From Candidatus Magasanikiibacteriota bacterium (GTDB lineage Bacteria; Patescibacteria; ABY1; Magasanikbacterales; 2-02-FULL-50-9b), in contig CAITMK010000012.1 in assembly GCA_903893485.1 (NCBI GenBank), positions 1 through 64,000 of the forward strand: 64,000 bases of DNA, in the 5' to 3' direction. Made by a program: the position numbers and the translations under genes. Shown here piece by piece: positions 35,270-43,812 of the stretch (the first letter of the stretch is position 1; every line of letters begins with the position of its first letter). Under the pieces are notes generated by a model, which saw only the letters and a program-made list of their open reading frames with translations, was not told where the DNA came from and ran no database searches.

Positions 35270-35699
35270 TCTTGTGACTTGTTAGTCTTTGGTATCGTCA
35301 ACCTATCGGCTGAAAATCCCATTAACACCCATTTCCGCTTTGTCAAAGGCGGATTTTCCCCATCTGTTATTATCACCACGGACGCAGCGATCTTTCTGTG
35401 GGAGGTGTGAGGACGCACACCATGCATCTCTGCTTCATTTTTTATTCCGCAGTAAGCGCGGAAAAGGAGTCGTCGGGTATTGTACCCGCTGACTATACCT
35501 GGTAACCCTCCGCTCCCTACTCTCCCTTGGTTGATACGCCAAGGTTTTCAGGTTAAGAAGTTGGGCTTTGGCATCAGCGTAGCGCTGACAAACTGTTGGC
35601 CAAGAGCTGCGGATATGGCGCTCAATCCGGCATTACGCCAGGTAACCCCACTATCGCACGCATGCGCGTGCAGTTAACGGCCCTAAGGCAGGTCAACTT
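35228..35699 (-). ncRNA. Candidate large structured ncRNA, about 470 nt
   Basis: A gene-free gap of 540 bp holds one complete minus-strand transcription unit. No reading frame has a Shine-Dalgarno or a leaderless start; the longest plus-strand frames look like chance. Local hairpins visible on the RNA include GCACGCGCATGCGTGC (about 35655-35670), CAGCGCTACGCTG (about 35577-35590), CGGGTAC-AA-TACCCG (about 35475-35490) and GGTGTGCGTCCTCACACC (about 35406-35424). The length and density of hairpins suggest a folded RNA like the large bacterial ncRNA classes, but I cannot assign it to any. Confidence 0.55.
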
Positions 35700-35705
35700 G
35701 TGTAT

Positions 35706-35734
35706 AAAATATCAAAAGACGGTGATTTTGTCAA
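35706..35734 (-). promoter_or_regulatory. Promoter of candidate large ncRNA
   Basis: Minus strand: TTGACA (35734-35729), 17 nt, TATTTT (35711-35706). Confidence 0.8.
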
Positions 35735-35751
35735 CCCCCGTCCATAGAAAT

Positions 35752-36720
35752 CTACTTTAAAGCCTTTTTTGTCGCTCTTACAATATCAGCCGCGGTCATC
35801 CCGTATTTTTCTAAAAGTTCTGTTGGAGTTCCGGATTCGCCAAAACAATTTGGCATACCAACCGGCTGAATTGGCACAGGAAATGTGCTGCGTGCACTGC
35901 ATTCAGCAATGGCACCAAATAATCCACCACTAATTTGGTGCTCTTCAACGGTTACGGCCGCGCCAGTTTTTTTGAGCGATCCTAAAATAGTTTTTTCATC
36001 GAGTGGCGAGATGGTTGGACAGTTAATTACTTCGGCATCGATATTTTCTTTTTTCAAAAGTTCAGCGGCCTTTAGTGCTTCGTGTAAAAGTGGCCCGCAT
36101 GCAATGATTGAAATATTTTTCCCTGGGCGTACCACATATGCGCGGCCAATTTCAAATTCGGTTTCTGGCGTGGTGATGATTGGTGTTTTTTCGCGCGTTA
36201 AACGCAAATATACGGGCCCATCATAGGTTGCCGCAGCGCGTGTTGCACGCTCGGCCTCAAGCGCATCGCAGGGAACAAGCACCACCATTCCTGGTAATAC
36301 GCGCATAATCGCAATGTCCTCGAGCGCTTGATGAGTTGCGCCATCAGGGCCAACAGAGATCCCTGCATGGGCGCCAACAATTTTTACATTCAAATTTGAA
36401 TACGCAACTGAAACACGAATTTGATCCCAATTGCGTCCTGGTGAAAATACCGCGTAACTCACGGCAAATGGAATTTTTCCCGTTGTAGCTAAACCAGCTG
36501 CAACGCCTGCCATATTTTGTTCGGACACGCCCATTTCAAAAAAACGATTTGGATATTTTTTTGCAAATGCTTCAACGCGGGTACTTTCAATTAAATCAGC
36601 GCAAAGGGCAACGATATGTTCATTTGCATCGCCAGCTGCAATAAGTCCGGTACCAAAACCGTCGCGCGTTGGTTTTGACGCGACATCGATATCAAAAATT
36701 TTTGGATTTAGTGCAAACAT
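35752..36720 (-). CDS. Transketolase, C-terminal subunit
   Basis: 322-aa pyrimidine-binding and C-terminal half of a split transketolase. Conserved pieces: RFFEMGVSEQNMAGVAAGLA, the AHAGISVGPDGATHQALEDI region (about 115-135) and the C-terminal domain VEEHQISGGLFGAIAE. It begins 1 nt after the stop of the N-terminal subunit gene, so the halves are made together and should form one thiamine-diphosphate enzyme of the non-oxidative pentose-phosphate pathway. Confidence 0.93.
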   Translation of the reverse strand: MFALNPKIFDIDVASKPTRDGFGTGLIAAGDANEHIVALCADLIESTRVEAFAKKYPNRFFEMGVSEQNMAGVAAGLATTGKIPFAVSYAVFSPGRNWDQIRVSVAYSNLNVKIVGAHAGISVGPDGATHQALEDIAIMRVLPGMVVLVPCDALEAERATRAAATYDGPVYLRLTREKTPIITTPETEFEIGRAYVVRPGKNISIIACGPLLHEALKAAELLKKENIDAEVINCPTISPLDEKTILGSLKKTGAAVTVEEHQISGGLFGAIAECSARSTFPVPIQPVGMPNCFGESGTPTELLEKYGMTAADIVRATKKALK

Positions 36721-36721
36721 A

Positions 36722-37579
36722 TTATTGGTGTTCACCAGTTATAACGCCGCCGAGCGTGCGTAGTTCATTCAATGCTTTTTTGGCCTCATCGCTTGTAGGT
36801 GGTTTGCCGTGCCACAAAAAATTATTTTCCATGAAGTCCACGCCTTTGCCTGGAATGGTATGCATCATGATTAATGTTGGGCGTTCATGAATTGCCGCAG
36901 CTTCTTCGCAGGCATCAATAATCGCACGCATATTGTGGCCATCGGCTTCAATCACATGCCAGTTAAAAGCCTCATATTTTTGGCGCAGTGGCTCGAGCGG
37001 CATGATGGATTCAGTGGTTCCGTCGATCTGAATATTATTACGATCCATGATCACGGTTAGATTTGATAAACGATATTTTGCTGCACACAAAATTGCTTCC
37101 CAGGTTTGGCCTTCTTCTTGTTCACCATCGGAAACCAAACAATATACGCGTGCCGTGGAATTATCCATGCGTAGGCCAAGCGCCGCACCAACTGCTTGCG
37201 AAATTCCTTGGGCTAGGGGACCACCGGTGTTTTCAATGCCAGGAAGTGAACCCAAATGAGGATGACCTTGTAATCGAGAATTTAATTTTCGTAATGTTTT
37301 AAGTTCATCCGGTGGAAAAAATCCACGTCGTGCAAGTGTGGCATACCACACGGGGCAAATATGTCCGTTTGATAAAAAAATTCGGTCGCGCAGCGGATCT
37401 TGTGGCTTGCTTGGATTTACATTTGCAACCGCAAAATATAAAGCCGTAAAAACATCAGCCATGCCGAGTGGCCCAGCGCTGTGGCCAGAGCCAGCTTCAA
37501 CCAACATCGCAATAATATTTTGGCGAATTTGGTTTGCGTGCGATTCAAGTTCTGCAATTGCAGCATCGGTAAGGAGCAT
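36722..37579 (-). CDS. Transketolase, N-terminal subunit
   Basis: 285-aa thiamine-diphosphate-binding half. It has AGSGHSAGPLGMADVFTALYF (about 29-49), GSLPGIENTGGPLAQGISQAVGAALG and the Mg/ThDP motif region SDGEQEEGQTWEAI through MDRNNIQIDG. ATG 37579 sits 10 nt after a TATACT. Split transketolases are common in archaea and some bacteria. Downstream partner: 35752-36720. Confidence 0.93.
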   Translation of the reverse strand: MLLTDAAIAELESHANQIRQNIIAMLVEAGSGHSAGPLGMADVFTALYFAVANVNPSKPQDPLRDRIFLSNGHICPVWYATLARRGFFPPDELKTLRKLNSRLQGHPHLGSLPGIENTGGPLAQGISQAVGAALGLRMDNSTARVYCLVSDGEQEEGQTWEAILCAAKYRLSNLTVIMDRNNIQIDGTTESIMPLEPLRQKYEAFNWHVIEADGHNMRAIIDACEEAAAIHERPTLIMMHTIPGKGVDFMENNFLWHGKPPTSDEAKKALNELRTLGGVITGEHQ

Positions 37580-37588
37580 AGTCCTTAC

Positions 37589-37594
37589 AGTATA
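37589..37594 (-). promoter_or_regulatory. -10 box, leaderless start of transketolase genes
   Basis: Minus-strand TATACT ending 10 nt before ATG 37579. Confidence 0.65.
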
Positions 37595-37618
37595 GCAGTT
37601 TGTTGCGCGCTGCTCCAC

Positions 37619-38530
37619 TTACAAGCGGTTTAAGTATTCAATCGCGGCAAGTGCAGCGGTACAACCCATTCCGGCGGCAACAACAATTTGTTTGTATGGC
37701 GTATTGGTAACGTCGCCGGCTGCAAAAAGCCCTGGCATATTGGTGCGACAAAGCGCGTCCACCATAATTTGACCAAGCGGATCTTTTTCTGCGGGCACGA
37801 ACGCTGAATTTGCTTTGTTGCCAATATGAATCATAACACCTTGTGATTCCACGGTGCGCGGAACGCCATTTTGTGTAAAGGTGACGCCACTAACCGCGCC
37901 TTCGCCTTCAATTTTTTGCGTGAGAGCGTTATAAATAATTTCTACATTTGGCGTTGCAGCTAATTTATCAATTAAAATTTGATCGCCTTTGAATTTATCA
38001 TTTTTATTAATTACGTACACTTTTTTTGCAAGCATTGCCATCATGAGCGCCGATTCAAGCGCGCTATTACCGCCGCCAATAGTGGTAGTAATTTTATTTT
38101 TGAAAAGCGGTCCATCGCACGTGGTGCAATAGGTAACGCCATGATGATAATTTGCTTCTTCGCCGGGCGCGCCCAATTTTTTTGGTTTTACGCCGGTTGC
38201 AATAATTACTGCGCGCGCTTCAAAAGTTTTAGTAACGCCAGAAAGGGAAGTTGCGGTTGCGCTCCAGCCGCCTGGAACCTGCTCTAATTTTTCAACGGTA
38301 AATCCTTCTTCGATGGTGACATTATTGTAAATGAGTTGCGCTTTGAGTTGATCCGCCATTTCAAAACCGGTTGTGCTATTCACGGTTGGCCAATTCTCAA
38401 CCACGCCAGACAGTGCAACTTCGCCGCCTAAATCGCTGGCAAGTAACACAAAATCCAATTTACGGCGTGAAGCGTACACAGCTGCGGTTGTTCCGGCGAT
38501 CGATCCGCCAATAATAATCAAATCCATCAT
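37619..38530 (-). CDS. trxB: Thioredoxin reductase
   Basis: FAD/NADPH enzyme that keeps thioredoxin reduced. 303 aa: FAD motif IIGGSIAGTTAAVYASR (about 6-22), redox pair Cys135-x2-Cys138 (YCTTCDGP), NADPH-binding IGGGNSALESA, and C-terminal GLFAAGDVTN. A TAAACT lies about 11 nt upstream of the start, suggesting its own leaderless promoter within the cluster. Confidence 0.93.
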   Translation of the reverse strand: MMDLIIIGGSIAGTTAAVYASRRKLDFVLLASDLGGEVALSGVVENWPTVNSTTGFEMADQLKAQLIYNNVTIEEGFTVEKLEQVPGGWSATATSLSGVTKTFEARAVIIATGVKPKKLGAPGEEANYHHGVTYCTTCDGPLFKNKITTTIGGGNSALESALMMAMLAKKVYVINKNDKFKGDQILIDKLAATPNVEIIYNALTQKIEGEGAVSGVTFTQNGVPRTVESQGVMIHIGNKANSAFVPAEKDPLGQIMVDALCRTNMPGLFAAGDVTNTPYKQIVVAAGMGCTAALAAIEYLNRL

Positions 38531-38542
38531 AGTGTATTGAGT

Positions 38543-39178
38543 TTAACTGAGCTGGGCGAGTGTTGCAAGGGCAGCGACTGGGTTTGGCGTGTTAAAGATC
38601 GCGCCATTTACGATAAACCGAGTGGCGCCAGCTGTTTTTGCAGCTGGAATCGTTGCAGCGCTGAGCGCGCCATCAACCGTAATCGCTAATGTTGGGGTTG
38701 CAGTGCGGCATTCAGCAATTTTTTCGAGCACCGATTGCTCAAATGGACGTCCACTGGCGCCTGGATGCACGGTTAAAAACAAAATGTCATCAACATAGGG
38801 TAATAGATGCGCGACGTCTGCTAGCGGCGTTTCTGGAGCCACCGCAATGCCAGCTTGCCACCCGTGAAATTTTATTGCCTCGATAACTTTTTTTGGGTCT
38901 TCAACAGGTTCAACATGAAAATAAACCATTTTGACCGCGGTTGTTTCGGTCCAGGCGTCTAAATGCTGCAATGGATTCGCGACCATTAAGTGCAGCTCAA
39001 AATGCGCAGGGGAAAGCATTTGGCCAATGAGTCCTGGATCCGCCCATGATTTTTCTGGCTGCCAGGTTCCATCTAAAACATCGATTTGAATGCGGGGCGC
39101 CTCGGCCTCAATGGTGCGCAATCGCGACTCAAATTCTGCCGCAGAATGTACAAGGATCGCAGGAATAATTTGTGTCAT
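38543..39178 (-). CDS. rpe: Ribulose-phosphate 3-epimerase
   Basis: TIM-barrel epimerase linking ribulose- and xylulose-5-phosphate. 211 aa with QIDVLDGTW, FELHLMV (metal site His/Asp), LTVHPGASGRPFEQSVLEKI and the terminal phosphate-binding FIVNGAIFNT. The usual MDVMDG is LDG-like here. Its ATG overlaps the rpiB stop (ATGA). Confidence 0.9.
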   Translation of the reverse strand: MTQIIPAILVHSAAEFESRLRTIEAEAPRIQIDVLDGTWQPEKSWADPGLIGQMLSPAHFELHLMVANPLQHLDAWTETTAVKMVYFHVEPVEDPKKVIEAIKFHGWQAGIAVAPETPLADVAHLLPYVDDILFLTVHPGASGRPFEQSVLEKIAECRTATPTLAITVDGALSAATIPAAKTAGATRFIVNGAIFNTPNPVAALATLAQLS

Positions 39179-39615
39179 ACTTCGAGCTTTGCAACCATTT
39201 CTAGGCGGCGAATATGGCGTTCGTCATTGGAAAATTCAGTGTCTAAAAATTTGCGCACAATTGCACGCGCAAAATCAGGTTGCAAAACGCTGCCCGCAAG
39301 GCAAAGCACGTTTGCGTTGTCATCGGTGCGCATGGTTTCGGCAGCAAGCAGGTTGTAGCCAATGCCCGCGCGGATCCCCGGATGTTTATTTGCAGCCATG
39401 CAAACACCAACGCCGTTGGCACACAGCAAAACGCCACGGTTTGCAGGATCTGCAAGCACTTTGCGGCTTAGTTTTTCTGTTACCACTGGGTAATCGTCCC
39501 CGGGAACCATTGGTCCAGCGCTTAAATCCTCAAAAGGAATTTCCTGAAGTTTTAAAAATTCTTTGATGGCTTCTTTGAGTTCAAAACCCGCGTGATCCGC
39601 GCCAAGATAAAGCAT
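39175..39615 (-). CDS. rpiB: Ribose-5-phosphate isomerase B
   Basis: 146-aa RpiB/LacAB-type isomerase: LGADHAGFELKEAI at the start, the active-site region LLCANGVGVCMAANKHPGIRAG (about 63-84) and the helix RTDDNANVLCLAG. First gene of the pentose-phosphate run rpiB-rpe-trxB-transketolase. A minus-strand TATAAT (39641-39636) with TTGTCA 19 nt upstream is the likely promoter and overlaps the -35 of the divergent 39801 unit. Confidence 0.93.
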   Translation of the reverse strand: MLYLGADHAGFELKEAIKEFLKLQEIPFEDLSAGPMVPGDDYPVVTEKLSRKVLADPANRGVLLCANGVGVCMAANKHPGIRAGIGYNLLAAETMRTDDNANVLCLAGSVLQPDFARAIVRKFLDTEFSNDERHIRRLEMVAKLEV

Positions 39616-39659
39616 ATTTTATAATTTATTGAGAAATTATAGCACAGGTGGGGCGGGTC

Positions 39660-39689
39660 TTGACAAAAAAGCCCAGATATGATTAAATA
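39660..39689 (+). promoter_or_regulatory. Promoter of the 39801 micro-gene
   Basis: TTGACA (39660-39665), 18 nt, TAAATA (39684-39689). The -35 overlaps TTGTCA of the divergent rpiB promoter. Confidence 0.65.
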
Positions 39690-39800
39690 TTGAGGCTAGA
39701 GTGTTATTTTAGGAGTAAGGCACACGGGCCCCAATCCAATTGTCCAGCAACCAGCGGTATTCCCCTCGATGGGTAACCCGCTTCAGCAAGGAGGTCAGTC

Positions 39801-39911
39801 ATGATCCAGTCCACCGCCAGCCCCGCGCGCAACCATGCGGGTGAGTTATCCTTCAAGCCATCGCTGCTGCAGTCCATCAACGGCCGCGCCGGGCGCCGCG
39901 CCAAGAAGTAG
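39801..39911 (+). CDS. Micro-protein, basic, unknown (36 aa)
   Basis: ATG 39801 follows AAGGAGGTCAGTC, one of the best Shine-Dalgarno sites in the window. The 36-aa product starts MIQSTASPARN and ends GRAGRRAKK, so it is basic at the C-terminus. Too short for family assignment. The codons are GC-rich. After its stop, 39912-40044 is strongly structured: GTAGCC/GGCTAC and GGCGCCG/CGGCGCC hairpins, the latter holding GGAGA/TCTCC. The unit may therefore act mainly as an RNA. Confidence 0.55.
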   Translation: MIQSTASPARNHAGELSFKPSLLQSINGRAGRRAKK

Positions 39912-40044
39912 CCACGGCGACGCCGGCGGCTACTGACGCGCGGCGCCGACGAAGGAGATTCGCTTCTCCAACGCCGGCGCCTCGCAACCGCTGAAATCAC
40001 CGTTTTCTTGCCGGCCAACGCCGACACGAGCACGAGTTTCGGCG

Positions 40045-40079
40045 CCACCAACCCACAGGGGCTCTGGTGGTCTTTTTTT
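40045..40079 (+). terminator. Terminator of the 39801 unit
   Basis: CCACCA/TGGTGG with inner CCC/GGG, then TCTTTTTTT. Confidence 0.85.
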
Positions 40080-40104
40080 ATTTGCACGCAAATGCGATTT
40101 CCGC

Positions 40105-40110
40105 TAGGAT
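40105..40110 (+). promoter_or_regulatory. -10 box, leaderless start of pepA
   Basis: TAGGAT ending 9 nt before ATG 40119. Confidence 0.6.
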
Positions 40111-40118
40111 ACATAGAT

Positions 40119-41543
40119 ATGAAGAATCCACCAAAAAATCTACCATCAGCCGTTGTAATTACGCCTGTTTTTAAAAATCAAAAAAATTCGCCAAGCTTGC
40201 CGCACGCAACCGAAGCCGGCGAAACTATTTTTGCGGTTATCGAAGGGCAGCCAACGATTTTTGTGGGCCTTGGTGAGGAAAAAGAAATTACATTGCTTGG
40301 TGTTGCTACGACATTTGCCACGGCAATTCGTTTGGCCGAAGACAAAAAATATATAAATGTTGTTGCAAATATTCCAGCGCAGCTTTTTAAAATTGCTGAT
40401 GGAAAAAAAGTTGGTGAAACAATGTCGCGCCTTGCGGATATTGCAATTTATCGGTTCCACGATTACCACACCAACAAAGATCGTCATACAAACCCAATTG
40501 TTGATTTACTTTGGCAGGGAATTCCAGTGCCGCAGCAAAAAGATTTTGCCATTGGCATGAGTACGGGCTCGGCGATCGCGCGTGCAACAAATTTTGCGCG
40601 CGATTTGGGAAATCATCCGCCTTCCTACATGAACCCAGAACAGCTTGCGAGGGAAGTTGAAGAGTTAGGCAAGCATATTCCAAAACTCGCCGTTACGGTT
40701 TTGCGTAAAAAAGAAATTGAAAAAGAAAAAATGGGTGGGTTACTTGGCGTTTCGTCCGGTAGCGCGCAGCCACCAACATTTATCATTATGGAATATGCTG
40801 GCGGCAAAAAGGGGGCGGCGCCAATTGCCTTGATGGGCAAGGGTGTTACGTTCGATGCTGGCGGTATTTCAATTAAACCATCCAGCAAAATGGATGAAAT
40901 GAAATTCGATATGATGGGCGGCGCAACTGTTGTGGGCGCGGTTTTGGCCGCAGCTAAATTACAGCTGCCGATAAATGTAGTGGGGCTTATTCCTGCAACC
41001 GAAAATTTGCCATCTGGCACGGCAATGCGCCCGGGTGATATTTTGCACATGCATTCTGGTAAAACGGTTGAGGTTTTGGACACCGACGCGGAAGGCCGTT
41101 TGATTTTAGCAGACGCGTTGTCTTATGCGCGTCGATTTAAACCAGCCGCTGCAATTGACTTGGCAACGTTAACGGGTGCTTGTGTGGTGGCGCTCGGTGA
41201 ATCTTATGCGGGTCTCTGGTCAACCGACGAAAAATTAACGCGCCGCATCTCGGCCGCATCAGAACAAGTTGGTGAAAAAGTATGGCCAATGCCTTTGGGC
41301 GAAGATTTTTCATGCCAAATCAAATCAGAAGTTGCAGATATCAAAAATTTAACAGATCGCTGGGGCAGCGCAAATACCGCCGCGGCATTTTTGCAAGAAT
41401 TTGCACCAACTAAAAATTGGGCACATTTGGATATCGCGGGTGTTGCCTATTCCGATCGCCTAAAGCCAGTGCGCACCAAGGGCGCAACAGGTTGGGGCGT
41501 TGCGCTGCTCGTGGACATGCTGCGCGGATTCAAGGTACAATAA
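40119..41543 (+). CDS. pepA: Leucyl aminopeptidase (M17)
   Basis: Cytosolic metallo-aminopeptidase, 474 aa. The C-terminal catalytic domain has GKGVTFDAGGISIKPS (metal and catalytic Lys/Asp), KFDMMGGA and the M17 signature DTDAEGRLILADAL. The N-terminal domain is less conserved, as usual. ATG 40119 is chosen from the -10 position; an upstream frame from 40008 runs through the terminator of the 39801 unit and is rejected. Confidence 0.92.
   Translation: MKNPPKNLPSAVVITPVFKNQKNSPSLPHATEAGETIFAVIEGQPTIFVGLGEEKEITLLGVATTFATAIRLAEDKKYINVVANIPAQLFKIADGKKVGETMSRLADIAIYRFHDYHTNKDRHTNPIVDLLWQGIPVPQQKDFAIGMSTGSAIARATNFARDLGNHPPSYMNPEQLAREVEELGKHIPKLAVTVLRKKEIEKEKMGGLLGVSSGSAQPPTFIIMEYAGGKKGAAPIALMGKGVTFDAGGISIKPSSKMDEMKFDMMGGATVVGAVLAAAKLQLPINVVGLIPATENLPSGTAMRPGDILHMHSGKTVEVLDTDAEGRLILADALSYARRFKPAAAIDLATLTGACVVALGESYAGLWSTDEKLTRRISAASEQVGEKVWPMPLGEDFSCQIKSEVADIKNLTDRWGSANTAAAFLQEFAPTKNWAHLDIAGVAYSDRLKPVRTKGATGWGVALLVDMLRGFKVQ
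41536..41541 (+). promoter_or_regulatory. -10 box inside the end of pepA
   Basis: TACAAT ending 9 nt before ATG 41550; it overlaps the last codons of pepA. Confidence 0.55.
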
Positions 41544-41549
41544 AGACCT

Positions 41550-41942
41550 ATGGACGTCTCTGCAATCGAACCTCAAACTCCAGCGCCTCAGGCGCCAGCG
41601 GTATCTAACGATGACATTGCTGATGTATTATTGGATCAAGTTGATGATACCATCACAAAAATCGAAGTTGAAAAATCAAACTTATTGCCTTTGGAGCACG
41701 CGCTTGATTTGGCAATGGCAGATCTGGCAAATGTTCAAGCTGCAAAAAAAGCAAGCACCAAACCAGAATTGCTTGATGTGTATGGTCGTGCGGAAGCCGT
41801 GGCGCAAGAAATTGTGAATACTACGCGAAGTGCTGCAATCGAACGATCTAAAAAAATCGAAGAATTGCAAAATGCGCTGCGCACCATTTTACAGGAACTT
41901 AAAAAAATGGATCCAGAAAATCCATTAGTACAAAAAATTTGA
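41550..41942 (+). CDS. Coiled-coil protein, unknown (130 aa)
   Basis: Pro/Ala-rich N-terminus (about 1-20), then an uninterrupted helical stretch with heptad-like Leu/Ile spacing to the end. No membrane segment. Followed 1 nt later by another small helical gene and then ruvA, so the three are probably one transcript. Confidence 0.7.
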   Translation: MDVSAIEPQTPAPQAPAVSNDDIADVLLDQVDDTITKIEVEKSNLLPLEHALDLAMADLANVQAAKKASTKPELLDVYGRAEAVAQEIVNTTRSAAIERSKKIEELQNALRTILQELKKMDPENPLVQKI

Positions 41943-41943
41943 T

Positions 41944-42186
41944 ATGAGTTTTTTGGGAAACCTTTTTGGTAAAAAAAGTGTCGTTGCAAAATTATCTGAA
42001 TCAGAAATGATTTCCAGAACAATTGAAGTTACCGAAGGAGAATTGCATGATGCTGAGGACCGTTTGCTTGCCGCAACAGATAACAAAATCAAGGAATCAC
42101 TAGAATTTTTGGTATCACGAAAGACGCAGGCAATTGCGGATTTAAAAGATAAATTGCGCGCCGCACAAGTACGCGAAAACACATGA
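41944..42186 (+). CDS. Small helical protein, unknown (80 aa)
   Basis: 80 aa, almost all helix, with alternating charged residues (about 20-78). The start MSFLGNLFGKK is short and amphipathic and could touch the membrane. The stop overlaps the ruvA ATG by 4 nt (ATGA), so expression is coupled to ruvA. Confidence 0.7.
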   Translation: MSFLGNLFGKKSVVAKLSESEMISRTIEVTEGELHDAEDRLLAATDNKIKESLEFLVSRKTQAIADLKDKLRAAQVRENT

Positions 42187-42749
42187 TCGGATTTTTGTCA
42201 GGAATTATTCGGCAGGTTAAAGGCACACGCGTTTTAGTAGATGTGCATGGTGTTGGGTATGAAGTTGACATGTCAGTAGCCGACGCAGCGCGTGCGCGAA
42301 CCGGCGACGCAGTAGAGATTTATTGCCACACGCATGTTCGCGAAGATGCGCTGCTGTTGTTTGGTTTTTTTACACCAAGCGCCAAAGATTTTTTTGAAAT
42401 ATTAATTGGCGTGAGTGGCGTTGGTCCAAAATCTGCATTGCAAATTTTATCGATTGGCACCGTTGATGAAATCCGTTCCGCGGTTTTGCGTGCTGACATT
42501 GATTTTTTAACGCGCGTCCCAGGAGTTGGAAAAAAAATTGCTGAACGCATGGTACTTGATTTGCGTGGTAAAATTTCTGATGTGCTGCTTGCCGATGTAG
42601 GTGACGTAAATACGCGCGATGCGGTTGAAGCATTGGTCCAACTCGGATTTAAAAAAGATGATGCTGCGAAAGTTCTGCAGGGTGAAACAGGTACTGCAGA
42701 AGAACTCATTCGCAAGGGACTCAAACAATTACATGGCAAAAAAATTTAG
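42183..42749 (+). CDS. ruvA: Holliday junction helicase subunit RuvA
   Basis: Junction-binding subunit that loads RuvB. 188 aa: OB domain start MIGFLSGIIRQVKG, two helix-hairpin-helix units (LIGVSGVGPKSALQIL and RVPGVGKKIAERMVLDL, about 78-130), and the C-terminal RuvB-contact domain (AVEALVQLGFKKDDA). The FemAB-like gene overlaps its end by 17 nt. Confidence 0.95.
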   Translation: MIGFLSGIIRQVKGTRVLVDVHGVGYEVDMSVADAARARTGDAVEIYCHTHVREDALLLFGFFTPSAKDFFEILIGVSGVGPKSALQILSIGTVDEIRSAVLRADIDFLTRVPGVGKKIAERMVLDLRGKISDVLLADVGDVNTRDAVEALVQLGFKKDDAAKVLQGETGTAEELIRKGLKQLHGKKI

Positions 42750-43704
42750 CGGCACAAACGAAGAATGGGATGCGTTAGTTCTGAACGCTGGCGCGCAAAA
42801 TAATGCGTGGGGTTTTGTGTTACAAAGCAGTAAATGGGCTGATGTATTGGTCGCGCGTGGCGCGCGTGTGGTGCGAATCGTCGATGAATCAAATCAGCCG
42901 TCGCTGTGGACATTGTTAAAAATTACGCACGGTATTTGGGTGTGGTATTGTCCAAAAGGGCCGATTGTATTGCCCGAACATGCAAATGAATGGCGCGCTC
43001 TTATTTCAGTTTTGCAGCACGAACGTCATGCCACGGTGCTTCGCATTGAGCCAACAATTGCTGCGCCAGAAAATTTTAAAAAAAGAAAATCAATTTCACC
43101 AACGCATTCATTGATTACATTACTCGGAAATAATTTTGAATCTTTATTCAAAAGTTTTCACGAAAAAACACGATACAATATTCGTGTTGCAGAAAAACAC
43201 GGCGTGCGCGCAGTACGATTGACCGGCGAGATGCTTCATCAGCAGCTCCATCGCATTTTGAGTTTGTATACGGCAACGGGCGAGCGCCATGGAATTTCTT
43301 CTATGCCTGCAGCGGAGCTTCGTGCGCTCGTTGCAACAGCGGACGTTTGGGTTGCCTGGTACGAAAATCGTATTATCGCGACTTCGTTTCATGTTGGATT
43401 TGGTGACACATATACGTATTTGCACGGAGCTTCATCGTACGATGACCGCGCACTCATGGGGCCGTACGCGTTACATGCGGCGGCAATGCAGTACGCAATT
43501 GAACAGAGTTTTGCACGGTATGATTGGTGGGGCGTTGCACCAGAAAACGATGAAACGCACCCACTCGCGGGCGTTACACGGTTTAAATTGGGTTTTGGTG
43601 GCAGCATGGTAAGTGCGCCAGGAACATTCGATTTGGGCATTGACCGACTACGCTATTCTTTGTACACTTGGGGAGTTCGAGCGGCTAAACGCATGCGCTC
43701 GTAG
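42733..43704 (+). CDS. FemAB-like peptidyltransferase (GNAT fold)
   Basis: 323 aa resembling the FemABX/lipid II:amino acid transferase family, which use aminoacyl-tRNA to add residues to peptidoglycan cross-bridges. Supporting stretches: HEKTRYNIRVAEKHGVRA (about 138-155), AWYENRIIATSFHVGFGDTYTYLHGASS (about 212-240), and YDWWGVAPE with FKLGFGG near the end. The last codons overlap tRNA-Arg by 10 nt. The amino acid transferred cannot be told. Confidence 0.85.
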   Translation: MAKKFSGTNEEWDALVLNAGAQNNAWGFVLQSSKWADVLVARGARVVRIVDESNQPSLWTLLKITHGIWVWYCPKGPIVLPEHANEWRALISVLQHERHATVLRIEPTIAAPENFKKRKSISPTHSLITLLGNNFESLFKSFHEKTRYNIRVAEKHGVRAVRLTGEMLHQQLHRILSLYTATGERHGISSMPAAELRALVATADVWVAWYENRIIATSFHVGFGDTYTYLHGASSYDDRALMGPYALHAAAMQYAIEQSFARYDWWGVAPENDETHPLAGVTRFKLGFGGSMVSAPGTFDLGIDRLRYSLYTWGVRAAKRMRS

Positions 43705-43765
43705 TACAGTGGATAGTACGCTGGCCTCCGAAGCTGGAAACACAGGTTCGACTCCTGTCGGGCGC
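43695..43765 (+). tRNA. tRNA-Arg (anticodon CCG)
   Basis: Acceptor GCGCTCG pairs with CGGGCGC, D-arm GTAC/GTAC, anticodon loop CTCCGAA (CCG), T-arm ACAGG-TTCGACT-CCTGT. No CCA is encoded. The first 10 nt are also the last codons and stop of the FemAB-like gene. A 12-bp terminator follows. Confidence 0.93.
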
Positions 43766-43769
43766 AAAT

Positions 43770-43801
43770 AAAAAATCCTACGTTGGTAGGATTTTTTATT
43801 T
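43770..43801 (+). terminator. Terminator after tRNA-Arg, probably bidirectional
   Basis: AAAAAATCCTAC/GTAGGATTTTTT with a GTTG loop. Symmetry allows use by the convergent 43813-45234 gene. Confidence 0.85.
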
Positions 43802-43812
43802 GAAGTAAATTT

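Noticed and set aside
35655..35700. Plus-strand AACGGCCCTAAGGCAG resembling the I-CeuI homing site of 23S rRNA
   Set aside because: Only the short core matches, surrounding sequence is not 23S rRNA, and no endonuclease gene is near; probably chance.
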